NCBI GenBank assembly: GCA_015063225.1
Contig: SUSU01000006.1
Span: 17,366 to 81,365, forward strand
Direction: 5' to 3'
DNA from: Thermoplasmata archaeon
GTDB lineage: Archaea; Thermoplasmatota; Thermoplasmata; Methanomassiliicoccales; Methanomethylophilaceae
Length of the DNA stretch: 64,000 nucleotides
Both the position numbers and the translations under genes were made by a program. Below the pieces are notes generated by a model. That model saw nothing but the letters and a program-made list of their open reading frames with translations. It ran no database searches and was not told where the DNA came from. Shown here in pieces: positions 41,322-48,909 of the stretch; position 1 is the stretch's first letter; each line of letters starts with the position of its first letter.

Positions 41322-42227
41322 TCACCTGCTCCCGTCGAGTTTCTGCTGTATGGCCTCTCTGAGGATGGAATCGTCCCCCTTGAGGCTGAATGCAGCCTGT
41401 CTGAGCAGGTGTTTCTCCGCCTCCTCCACGGAACCGAGTTCCATGAGGTTCTTCCCCACGGCACCGTGGAGGTCGGAGAGATCCTGAGAATCGATCCGGT
41501 CGGAGAACTGTTTGTCGTCCAGGAGAGATGAGAGCGCATCGGTGTACATGCGGGCGGCCTCGCGGTCATCGATCTCCATGAGGCACTCGCAGAGGTTGAC
41601 CAAACAGAATGCGTAGGCGGTGGGGTCGTAAAGATCCCCAGAATCGAGCAACTCCCCGCCGAGTCTCGCGGCCTCGTTAAGAAGGTTCGCGGCGCGCGGG
41701 TACTGCTTATCGTCGATCTTCAGGTCCGCGGCGAGGCAGAGCGCCTCGAAGCAGATGTTCCTGCCGTTGCTGTCCTCGGCGCGGCGCGATGCGAGTGCGG
41801 CCTCGGCGAACGGGACGCAATCGTCCTGGAAATCGGCATCGCAGAGGTCCTCCGCGCATCTTAAGCAGGTGCGTGCGCAGGAGACGGGGTCGGTGAGGCG
41901 GGGTATGAAGGCCGCGGCCTTCGCGTAGATCTCCCTCATGGCGTCCGCATCGTCGTCATCGGCGTATACGGAACCGAGGGCGGCATAGGTGCGCAGGCAG
42001 AGGTCGGGGAGCACGTCCTTTCCATCCTCAAGAAGGGAATCGAGATGTTCCGCGGCATCGATGAAGTCCTCGGCGGCGGACACACCGTATCCGAGGAGGG
42101 TGAGCACCTTCCCGCGTTTCTGGAGTGCGTCCACGAGGTCGGATGTGACGGGGCCGTTCTCGAGTTCCGAGATGCGGGCGTTGTATTCCGATAGTGCCTT
42201 CTCGAGGTGGGCGTCCGACGACTGCAT
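41322..42227 (-). CDS. TPR-like helical repeat protein (301 aa)
   Basis: A soluble, all-helical, acidic protein starting MQSSDAHLEKALSEYNARIS. Degenerate tetratricopeptide patterns run through the sequence: 'ALQKRGKVLTLLGYGVSAAE', 'ALGSVYADDDDADAMREIYA', 'ALCLAADLKIDDKQYPRAAN' and 'HGAVGKNLMELGSVEEAEKH'. The function is probably protein binding. It has a divergent promoter with the YgiQ gene: GTATATC at 42248-42254 is about 25 nt from the ATG. The open frame continues far upstream, but that part is antisense to ygiQ and not protein-like. Confidence 0.8.
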   Translation of the reverse strand: MQSSDAHLEKALSEYNARISELENGPVTSDLVDALQKRGKVLTLLGYGVSAAEDFIDAAEHLDSLLEDGKDVLPDLCLRTYAALGSVYADDDDADAMREIYAKAAAFIPRLTDPVSCARTCLRCAEDLCDADFQDDCVPFAEAALASRRAEDSNGRNICFEALCLAADLKIDDKQYPRAANLLNEAARLGGELLDSGDLYDPTAYAFCLVNLCECLMEIDDREAARMYTDALSSLLDDKQFSDRIDSQDLSDLHGAVGKNLMELGSVEEAEKHLLRQAAFSLKGDDSILREAIQQKLDGSR

Positions 42228-42247
42228 GCACGAGCATCCCCGAATCA

Positions 42248-42278
42248 GTATATCTACCGAACCCCCGCTACTATTAAA
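42248..42278. promoter_or_regulatory. Divergent promoters of the TPR and ygiQ genes
   Basis: GATATAC (minus strand, 42248-42254) serves the TPR gene and TATTAAA (42272-42278) serves ygiQ. Both lie about 25 nt from their start codons. Confidence 0.5.
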
Positions 42279-42296
42279 TCGCGTACGCATACGGGT

Positions 42297-44036
42297 GTGC
42301 GAGGGGATAATCTGTTCATACCAACGACGGCGGAGGAGATGCAGGCGCTTGGATGGCATCAGCTCGACATCATTCTCGTGTCCGGCGACACCTACATAGA
42401 TTCTCCCTACAACGGCTCCGCCCTCCTCGGACATTGGCTGATCGACCACGGTTTCAAGGTCGGCATCATCTGTCAGCCCGATGTGAAGACCGATGCCGAC
42501 ATCTCCCGTCTCGGCGAACCCGCCCTCTACTGGTCCGTCTCCGCGGGCTGCGTGGATTCCATGGTGGCCAACTACGTCCCCTCCGGCAAGTTCCGCAAGG
42601 ACGACGACTTCACTCCCGGGGGCGTCAACAACCGCCGTCCCGACAGGGCCTGCATCGCCTATTCCAATCTCATCAGGCGCTACTTCAAGGGTGCCGTCAT
42701 CTTCCTCGGCGGTATCGAGGCCTCCCTGCGCAGGGTCGTCCATTACGATTTCTGGTCGGATTCCGTCCGCCGTTCCATCCTCTTCGATGCCAAGGCGGAC
42801 GGCATCACATACGGCATGTCCGAGCTCGCGAATCTCGAACTGGCTCAATGCCTCCGCGACAAGAAGGACTGGCATGACATCCGCGGGATCTGCTACGCAT
42901 CCCGCGACCCTCCGTTCCTCTACGGGAGGCTCGCCTCGTTCGACGAATGCATCGCCAACCGCAGGTCCTTCATGCAAGCGTTCCACATCTTCTACGAGAA
43001 CTGCGACCCCGTCTCGGCCATCGGCCTCTCCCAGCAGAACGGCGACCGCTATCTGGTGCAGAACCCCCCTCAGAGGCATGTCACCACCGAGGAACTTGAC
43101 GCGATCTACGAGTCCTCCTTCGAGTACCGCGTCCACCCCTACTACCTCGCCGACGGTCCCGTGAGGGCGATGGACACCATCAAGAACTCCATCACCACCC
43201 ACCGCGGCTGCTACGGGGAATGCTCCTTCTGCGCCATCGCCGTCCACCAGGGACGCGCCGTCATCTCTCGTTCCGCGGACTCCATCGTCAGGGAGGCGGA
43301 GCGGATCTCCAAGCTCCCCGGTTTCAACGGCATCATCTACGATGTCGGCGGACCAACCGCCAACATGTGGGGCATCGACTGCCCCATGAAGAAGGCGAAA
43401 GGACCGTGCAAGGACAGGAAGTGCCTGTTCCCCCGCATCTGCCCCTATCTCCCCGTGGACCACTCCAAGCAGATCGAGCTGCTGGACCGCATAAAGGCCA
43501 TCCCTGGCGTGAAGAAGGTCTTCGTCGCATCGGGGATACGCTACGACATGGTAGTCTTCGACGAGGGTCACGGCCAGGAATACGTGGATGCCATCGTGAA
43601 GGACCATGTCTCCGGACAGCTGAAGGTCGCCCCCGAGCATACCGACCCGAAGGTCCTCGAGCTCATCGGTAAGCCCGAGGCGAACGTCCTCCTGGATTTC
43701 AAGGACATGTTCGACGAGTCCTGCAAGCGCCAGAACAAGGACTACTACCTCACGTACTACTTCATGGCCGCCCTGCCCGGCTGCGGTATCAAGGCGATGA
43801 ACGAGCTCGCTTCCTTCTGCAGGAACGAGCTCCACACCCGCCCCGAGCAGGTGCAGGTCTTCACCCCCACCCCGTCCACCGCCGCCACTGCCATGTACTA
43901 TTCCGGCAGGGATTTCGAGGACGGTTCCAACGTGTGGTGCGAGAAGAGCTACGCTCTGAAGCTCCAGCAGAAGGAGGCCGTCACCGGGAAGCAGGTTGTC
44001 GGCCGTCTTAAGGATAAGTTCGGCCGCAAGAAGTGA
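42297..44036 (+). CDS. YgiQ family radical SAM protein
   Basis: A 579-residue radical SAM enzyme of the YgiQ/UPF0313 family; the reaction is unknown. The cluster motif is 'HRGCYGECSFCAIAVHQGR' (CxxxCxxC), preceded by the N-terminal B12-like fold 'DIILVSGDTYIDSPYNGSAL' and 'FLGGIEASLRRVVHYDFWSD'. 'KVAPEHTDPKVLELIGKPE' and 'QVFTPTPSTAATAMYYSGRD' are further family blocks. I use the GTG at 42297 (VRGDNLFIPT), 25 nt from a TATA element, as upstream residues are not family-like. It is convergent with the aldo/keto reductase gene; the two stop codons abut. Confidence 0.93.
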   Translation: MRGDNLFIPTTAEEMQALGWHQLDIILVSGDTYIDSPYNGSALLGHWLIDHGFKVGIICQPDVKTDADISRLGEPALYWSVSAGCVDSMVANYVPSGKFRKDDDFTPGGVNNRRPDRACIAYSNLIRRYFKGAVIFLGGIEASLRRVVHYDFWSDSVRRSILFDAKADGITYGMSELANLELAQCLRDKKDWHDIRGICYASRDPPFLYGRLASFDECIANRRSFMQAFHIFYENCDPVSAIGLSQQNGDRYLVQNPPQRHVTTEELDAIYESSFEYRVHPYYLADGPVRAMDTIKNSITTHRGCYGECSFCAIAVHQGRAVISRSADSIVREAERISKLPGFNGIIYDVGGPTANMWGIDCPMKKAKGPCKDRKCLFPRICPYLPVDHSKQIELLDRIKAIPGVKKVFVASGIRYDMVVFDEGHGQEYVDAIVKDHVSGQLKVAPEHTDPKVLELIGKPEANVLLDFKDMFDESCKRQNKDYYLTYYFMAALPGCGIKAMNELASFCRNELHTRPEQVQVFTPTPSTAATAMYYSGRDFEDGSNVWCEKSYALKLQQKEAVTGKQVVGRLKDKFGRKK

Positions 44037-45191
44037 TCAGAGTCCGCCGCTGCGCCTCTTGTACTCCTCGGCGAAGTCCTTCATCACCTTGGGGATGTCG
44101 ATGGATTGCGGGCAGACCTTGCTGCATGCCCCGCATCCGATGCAGGCGGTCATCCACTTGTCCTTGGGGGTACCGATCATCGCGAAGGTGGTGACGAACT
44201 CGATCTTGTCCCTGTTGTAGAGCATCTCGTTGTACCTGGAGATGAGGGTGGGGATGTCGAGCTCCTTGGGGCACTTGGGGGTGCAGTAGCGGCAGGCGGT
44301 ACAGGGGACGGAGGTCTTGGAGACGATGTCCCTGCCGACCGCAACGATGGCCTCGAACTCCTTCTCGGAGAGGACGTCGGGTTCGGCGTAATAGCTTATC
44401 TTCTCGGTCTGCTGGTCGGCGTCCGACATTCCTGTGAGTGTGGTGAGGATGCCGGGGATGCTCTGCAGGAAGGAGAACGCCCACTGGACGGGGGTCCTCT
44501 CCTTACCTACTGAATTCACACGAGCCAGGAGCGACGGTTCGATGTCGGCGATCTTGCCTCCGCGGAGGGGTTCCATGACCATGATAGCCCATCCCCTCTG
44601 CCTGCAGAACTCCACCTTCTCCTTTGAGTGCTGGAACTCCCAGTCGACGTAGTTCACCTGGAGCTGACAGAACTCCATGATGTCCCCGTATACCACGGCG
44701 AAGCGCTCGAGGACGTCCATCTCGCCGTGGAGGGAGAATCCGAGGTGTTTGATCCTTCCGTTCTTAACCTGCTCGGCGAAGTACTCCTTGATCCCGAACT
44801 TGGGGTCGAGGTACTTGTCGATGTTCATGGCGCAGACGTTGTGAATGAGATAGAAATCGAAGTAGTCCACCTTGCAGAGCTCGAGCTGTTTCTCGAAGAT
44901 TTCCTTGGACTTCGGCATGTTCGACAGGTCGTATCCGGGGAACTTGTTCGTCAGGAAGTAGGATGAACGGTCGTAGTCCCTCAGGCAGTCGGCGAGGACT
45001 ATCTGGGATTTCCCACCGTGGTAGCCCCATGCGGTGTCGTAGTAGTTGATTCCGGCGGCCATCGCGTCATCTACGAGTTTCTTGGCTGCGGCACGGTCTA
45101 TGTCGGCATCGTTCCCTCCGATGACCGGAAGGCGCATGGCGCCGAATGCGAGGGCCGAGACCCTCAGTCCTTTGAAACTGTTGTAGTACAT
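44037..45191 (-). CDS. Aldo/keto reductase with C-terminal ferredoxin domain
   Basis: A 384-residue oxidoreductase. The AKR barrel includes 'NYYDTAWGYHGGKSQIVLAD' (catalytic Asp and Tyr) and 'YFDFYLIHNVCAMNI' with the histidine of the tetrad. The C-terminal part carries two cysteine motifs, 'CTACRYCTPKCPKELDIP' and 'CIGCGACSKVCPQSIDIP', each able to hold a 4Fe-4S cluster. Such fusions occur in anaerobes and are thought to use ferredoxin rather than NADPH alone. The substrate is unknown. A divergent metallopeptidase gene starts 49 bases beyond its start codon. Confidence 0.93.
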   Translation of the reverse strand: MYYNSFKGLRVSALAFGAMRLPVIGGNDADIDRAAAKKLVDDAMAAGINYYDTAWGYHGGKSQIVLADCLRDYDRSSYFLTNKFPGYDLSNMPKSKEIFEKQLELCKVDYFDFYLIHNVCAMNIDKYLDPKFGIKEYFAEQVKNGRIKHLGFSLHGEMDVLERFAVVYGDIMEFCQLQVNYVDWEFQHSKEKVEFCRQRGWAIMVMEPLRGGKIADIEPSLLARVNSVGKERTPVQWAFSFLQSIPGILTTLTGMSDADQQTEKISYYAEPDVLSEKEFEAIVAVGRDIVSKTSVPCTACRYCTPKCPKELDIPTLISRYNEMLYNRDKIEFVTTFAMIGTPKDKWMTACIGCGACSKVCPQSIDIPKVMKDFAEEYKRRSGGL

Positions 45192-45240
45192 CGAATCACT
45201 CCGTCTAAAAAATGCGGTAAACTATGTAAACTGTTTCTTC

Positions 45241-45987
45241 ATGGGTTCGCACATGGCCGACGGGGACCCGGGACTTATCACGATTGCGGAGAGGGTCTTC
45301 CCCCGTTACGGGTTCACCCCCCTGGAGGCGGATTACGTGGCCATGAAGGACCTGTCTTTCAAGTGGAGTTTCCGGAAGAAGGAGCTCCGGCTTTTCATAT
45401 CTGATTATCTGAAGGGGGCCCCCGATTACGTCATAGAGGATTTCGTCAGCGGCGCCCTCCATTTCATCAAGACGAAGGAGCGTTGCTTCGACGGTGCCTT
45501 CGCGCAATACGCGAGGACGGACGAGTTCGTCCTCCGCACCCGTCCCGTCTATATGAGCAGGATGCGCAGCATCACGCACGACGGACAGGGGAATGAGAGG
45601 AGCCTCTACGATTCGGTGCAGAGGCTGATGGACGCCGGGCTGGTGTTTCCCCCGGACATCGACAACACGGTGTTCGTATGGACCAAGAGGCCCACCTACA
45701 CCCGTTTGGGATACTGTGCGACCATCGTGAGGCTCATAGTGATCTCCTGCATATTCGACGACCTGAACGTGGACGACAGGATCGTCGATTACGTGGTCTA
45801 CCACGAGATCGTCCACAACCGCATCGGGTACCGTCCCTTCGACAGGAATCCCCACGATGCGCAGTTCAAACGTTACGAGAAGATGTATCCGGACACGGAA
45901 GGGATCAACGAGGAGCTCCGGCAGATGACCGCTTCCCGTCCGGCAGAAAACAGGAGGGTTAACCGCCATGGAAGGAAAAGACGATGA
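45241..45987 (+). CDS. YgjP/M48-like zinc metallopeptidase
   Basis: A 248-residue protein whose C-terminal part has the gluzincin motif 'YHEIVHNRIG' (HEIVH, 188-192) with a third histidine in 'NPHDAQFKRYEKMYP' (His205), the arrangement of YgjP/DUF45 and SprT-like peptidases. The N-terminal 130 residues have no recognised fold. There is no signal peptide, so it acts in the cytoplasm. It heads a tight operon: its last 20 bases overlap the next gene, a Sel1 protein, followed by another Sel1 protein and a trypsin-like protease. An alternative ATG (MADGDPG) lies four codons in. Confidence 0.82.
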   Translation: MGSHMADGDPGLITIAERVFPRYGFTPLEADYVAMKDLSFKWSFRKKELRLFISDYLKGAPDYVIEDFVSGALHFIKTKERCFDGAFAQYARTDEFVLRTRPVYMSRMRSITHDGQGNERSLYDSVQRLMDAGLVFPPDIDNTVFVWTKRPTYTRLGYCATIVRLIVISCIFDDLNVDDRIVDYVVYHEIVHNRIGYRPFDRNPHDAQFKRYEKMYPDTEGINEELRQMTASRPAENRRVNRHGRKRR

Positions 45988-46891
45988 GAAACTGAGCTTC
46001 GTGCTCGAAACCGACGACGGACCGATAGACGCCACCATGGAGGATATCGAGGAACTCTCCGCACAGGGCAACGCGGGGGCGATGTACGCCCTCGGCTATT
46101 GCTATCTTTTCGGTGTGGAGAAGGAGCTCGACAAGGGCAAAGGATATGACCTTATCGAGAAGGCAGCCGAAAACGACAGCCCCGATGCCAAGGCCCTCCT
46201 GTGCAGGATGTACATCGAGGGCGACTACTTCGACATGGACCACGAGAAGGCCGCATCCTATGCCAAGGACGCCGCCGACGAGGGTGTTCCCGACGGTATG
46301 CTCCTCTACGGTCTGGCTCTTCTCGACGGAGCGGGCGTTGAGAGGGACCCGGAGAAGGCCGCCTCATACATCCGTAAGGCCATGAACCAGGGCAATTCGG
46401 AAGCACGCAACACCCTGGGGTGCATGTATCTCACGGGCGAGGGCGTGGAGAAGGACGAGGGGAAGGCGTACAAGCTCTTCCTCCAGGCTGCCAAGGCCGG
46501 GAACGGCAATGCGATGTATCAGGTCGGCGCCTGCCTTGAGAGCGGCACCGGTACCGCGGAGGACCTCCCCAAGGCCATCGAATGGTATACGAAGGCCTCC
46601 GAGCTCGGCGATGCCGAGGCGGATTTCCGTCTGGCGATCATCCATCTAGAATCGGATACCGATCACAAGGACGCCTTCGAATACATGGCGAAGGCCGCTT
46701 CCGGAGGCGTTCCCGACGCGATGTATCTCGTCGGCAGGATGTACCTCGCCGGCGACGGTACCGATGCCGACAGGGGGGAGGGCATTAAATGGCTCAGGCT
46801 CTCCAAGCTCTCCGGGAACCCCGAAGCGGCCGAGATCCTCGAGGCCATGGGCATCAAGGATAAAGACAACAACGGAGATGACGCAGCATGA
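45968..46891 (+). CDS. Sel1-repeat protein (307 aa)
   Basis: A cytoplasmic solenoid of about seven Sel1 repeats, for example 'AMYALGYCYLFGVEKELDKG', 'ALLCRMYIEGDYFDMDHEKA', 'ARNTLGCMYLTGEGVEKDEG' and 'AMYQVGACLESGTGTAEDLP'. Its start lies inside the end of the metallopeptidase gene and its stop overlaps the next ATG (ATGA at 46888), so translation of the operon is coupled. Sel1 arrays typically present a target or tether a partner, here most likely one of the two adjacent peptidases. Confidence 0.92.
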   Translation: MEGKDDEKLSFVLETDDGPIDATMEDIEELSAQGNAGAMYALGYCYLFGVEKELDKGKGYDLIEKAAENDSPDAKALLCRMYIEGDYFDMDHEKAASYAKDAADEGVPDGMLLYGLALLDGAGVERDPEKAASYIRKAMNQGNSEARNTLGCMYLTGEGVEKDEGKAYKLFLQAAKAGNGNAMYQVGACLESGTGTAEDLPKAIEWYTKASELGDAEADFRLAIIHLESDTDHKDAFEYMAKAASGGVPDAMYLVGRMYLAGDGTDADRGEGIKWLRLSKLSGNPEAAEILEAMGIKDKDNNGDDAA

Positions 46892-47517
46892 GCGACAAGG
46901 GAGCCGAGAGCACCTACGATATTGCCATCGGTTACATCACCGGCGTCGGACGCCCGCAGGATGCCGCGGAAGGCGCCAAGTACATGAAGATTGCAGCCGA
47001 CGACGGATACATGCCCGCCATCCGCGACCTCGGCATACTCTACGTCAATGGGACCGGGGTCGAGAAGGACCCCGTCAAGGGATTCGAACTCCTCATGAAG
47101 GCCGTCAAGGAGATGGACCCTCGTGCCATGTACCACGCATCGGTCATGTATTGGCACGGCATCGGTGTCGAACAGGACCTCTACGAGGCCCTCCGCCTCA
47201 TGGGATTCGCCGCCGGTATGAGGATACAGGGCGCCGAGGAGGACGCGGAGAGGATCGAGGCAGAGATTGACGAGATGAGGAGGAAGAAGCTCAACGCGCG
47301 CCCCATCCTCAAGCTCGAGATCTCCGATGTCGATATCGAGGCATGCTGCTGCAAGGACATGTACGATGCCGCCCTCTCTAAGGAAATCTACCTCGTCGAA
47401 TCCTACAAGGGCCCCGTCCTCATGAAGGAGGACGATAAGGGCGAGGAGGTACTGCTTCCGAAATGCCCGTTCTGCGGTGCCGAACCGATAAGAGTCCCCA
47501 GGGACAAGGTCTACTGA
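46888..47517 (+). CDS. Sel1-repeat protein with C-terminal Cys pairs (209 aa)
   Basis: Residues 1-110 hold about three Sel1 repeats ('AIGYITGVGRPQDAAEGAKY', 'AIRDLGILYVNGTGVEKDPV', 'AMYHASVMYWHGIGVEQDLY'). The C-terminal half is different: a helix with EEDAERIEAEIDEMRRKKL, then 'DIEACCCKDMYDAALSKEIY' and 'LPKCPFCGAEPIRVPRDKVY'. The CCC and CPFC groups could form a zinc site. It begins at an ATGA overlap with the upstream Sel1 gene, and the serine protease gene follows after 32 bases. Confidence 0.88.
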   Translation: MSDKGAESTYDIAIGYITGVGRPQDAAEGAKYMKIAADDGYMPAIRDLGILYVNGTGVEKDPVKGFELLMKAVKEMDPRAMYHASVMYWHGIGVEQDLYEALRLMGFAAGMRIQGAEEDAERIEAEIDEMRRKKLNARPILKLEISDVDIEACCCKDMYDAALSKEIYLVESYKGPVLMKEDDKGEEVLLPKCPFCGAEPIRVPRDKVY

Positions 47518-47549
47518 CCCTCTTACTTTCAAAAACCATCAGTGATACG

Positions 47550-48464
47550 ATGTTCGCAAAAGCCTGTACGATAGCCCGCAACTGGACACGCCCGCTCATA
47601 GTCTCCGCCCGCCTCGCCAGCGGTACCGTCGACACACAGGTGGGCACCTACGTGCTCATCAACAAGGACGGTTGGGCCTTCACCGCCGGTCACCTCTTCG
47701 ATTCATTCGTGAAGTTCCAGGCCGACCAGAAGAAGATCAAGGAGGCCAAGGAGATGAACGACGCCAACCCCGGCAGCGTTGAGCCCGACTTGAAGTGGGT
47801 GGTCAACCACTCCTTCTGGTTCGGGAAGGACGATGTGAGGATGTCCCGCGTGTACGTCAACAGGCAGATAGACATCGCCCTGATGAAGCTGGAGAACGTG
47901 AAGGACGCCACCGTGTTCCCGGTCTTCAGGACCCCCGAGTCCATGGCCCCCGGTACCAGCGTCTGCAGGCTCGGTTTCGCATTCACCGAGGTCAGATCCG
48001 AGTTCAACAAAGAGACCAATAACTTCTCCATCCCGCCGGGCGTTCTCCCCCTCACCTTCTACCCCACAGAGGGCATGCACACCCGCGACATCGTGGAGGG
48101 GGTAACGCAGGACGGTTTTGACAGGATCTTCGTGGACACATCCACCCCCAGCTACCGCGGTCAGTCGGGAGGTCCCCTCTTCGATACCGAGGGTAGGATC
48201 TACGGCATCAACGTCCGCACACAGATACGCCGTCTCGATTTCGACAACGTCATGCGTCCCCGCGACGAGCTCCTTCCGGAGAAGCAGTACGCCAACTTCG
48301 GTCAGGCCGTTCACGTGCGCACCCTCATCGAGATCATGAATAAGAACAACGTCTCCTTCGAGACCTCCGGTGAAGTGACTCAGACCGTCAATCTGGCTCC
48401 TCCGAAGAACGAGACCCGTGACATCGATAAGGATGCCTCCGGGGACACTTACATCATAGAGTGA
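47550..48464 (+). CDS. Trypsin-like (S1) serine protease, cytoplasmic
   Basis: A 304-residue protease of the chymotrypsin/HtrA fold. The catalytic triad is complete: His48 in 'GWAFTAGHLFDSF', Asp108 in 'NRQIDIALMKLEN' and Ser206 in 'SYRGQSGGPLFDTEGRIYGI'. There is no PDZ domain and no signal peptide, so it should act inside the cell, which is unusual for this fold. I use the ATG at 47550 (MFAKACTIARNWTRP); upstream residues are antisense-like. It is the last gene of the metallopeptidase-Sel1-Sel1 operon and may be controlled by the Sel1 scaffolds. Confidence 0.9.
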   Translation: MFAKACTIARNWTRPLIVSARLASGTVDTQVGTYVLINKDGWAFTAGHLFDSFVKFQADQKKIKEAKEMNDANPGSVEPDLKWVVNHSFWFGKDDVRMSRVYVNRQIDIALMKLENVKDATVFPVFRTPESMAPGTSVCRLGFAFTEVRSEFNKETNNFSIPPGVLPLTFYPTEGMHTRDIVEGVTQDGFDRIFVDTSTPSYRGQSGGPLFDTEGRIYGINVRTQIRRLDFDNVMRPRDELLPEKQYANFGQAVHVRTLIEIMNKNNVSFETSGEVTQTVNLAPPKNETRDIDKDASGDTYIIE

Positions 48465-48502
48465 GAAGAAGGGGGCTCATGCCCCTTAAGGGGGTTTCGG
48501 GT

Positions 48503-48661
48503 TCATTCGATGAGCTCGAAATCATCCTTGCCGAGACCGCAGTCGGGGCATGTGAAGTCATCGGGTACATCGGCCCACTTGGTGCCGGGGGCGACTCCGT
48601 TCTCGGGGCAGCCCGCATCCTCGTCGTAGATGTATCCGCAGACGCACTGGTATTTCGCCAT
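48503..48661 (-). CDS. Rubredoxin
   Basis: A 52-residue iron protein that carries single electrons in anaerobic redox and oxygen-detoxification reactions. The two iron-binding pairs are 'YQCVCGYIYDEDAGCP' and 'FTCPDCGLGKDDFE'. Spacing and length match standard rubredoxins. The ATG at 48661 is used; a TTTTATAC about 25 nt upstream (48680-48688) is the promoter element, so the message is likely leaderless. Confidence 0.97.
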   Translation of the reverse strand: MAKYQCVCGYIYDEDAGCPENGVAPGTKWADVPDDFTCPDCGLGKDDFELIE

Positions 48662-48761
48662 GCTCACAAATCGTCCTGATTGTATAAAACCTGTGTTAAA
48701 CCTCATTTCGACAGTCAGGCACGGGCGGTCCCGCGTCCTTCCGTTCGTTTCTGCCTGGGTT

Positions 48762-48807
48762 GTGTTTTACTTTAGTTATTTGTGGTGTTTTACTTTAGTT
48801 ATTTGTG
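48762..48807. repeat. Perfect 23-bp tandem duplication
   Basis: The unit starting GTGTTTTACTTTAGTTATTT and ending GTG occurs at 48762-48784 and again directly after it at 48785-48807. It lies in the AT-rich gap between the rubredoxin and tldE genes; no gene uses it. Confidence 0.85.
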
Positions 48808-48854
48808 GTACAACCCTCAACACAAAAAAACTAACATAATTGGTCTTCTCATTA

Positions 48855-48891
48855 AGGAAAAAGTATGGAGAGGGGATTTGAACCCCTCTCC
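48855..48891 (-). terminator. tldE terminator resembling a tRNA T-arm
   Basis: On the minus strand a perfect 9-bp stem GGAGAGGGG/CCCCTCTCC encloses the 7-base loop TTCAAAT, followed by ATACTTTTTCC. The loop is exactly the tRNA T-loop consensus, but no other tRNA parts are present because upstream is the end of tldE. It can act as the terminator of the tldD-tldE operon and may derive from a tRNA 3' end. Confidence 0.5.
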
Positions 48892-48909
48892 ACGGGTCGA
48901 TAGGTTTTC

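Noticed and set aside
42228..43835. N-terminal extension of the TPR protein to an 837-residue product
   Set aside because: The added part is antisense to the YgiQ gene, and a promoter element lies between the two start codons.
48864..48900. A complete tRNA gene
   Set aside because: Only a T-arm-like hairpin is present; the acceptor, D and anticodon parts are missing because the sequence next to it is the end of tldE.
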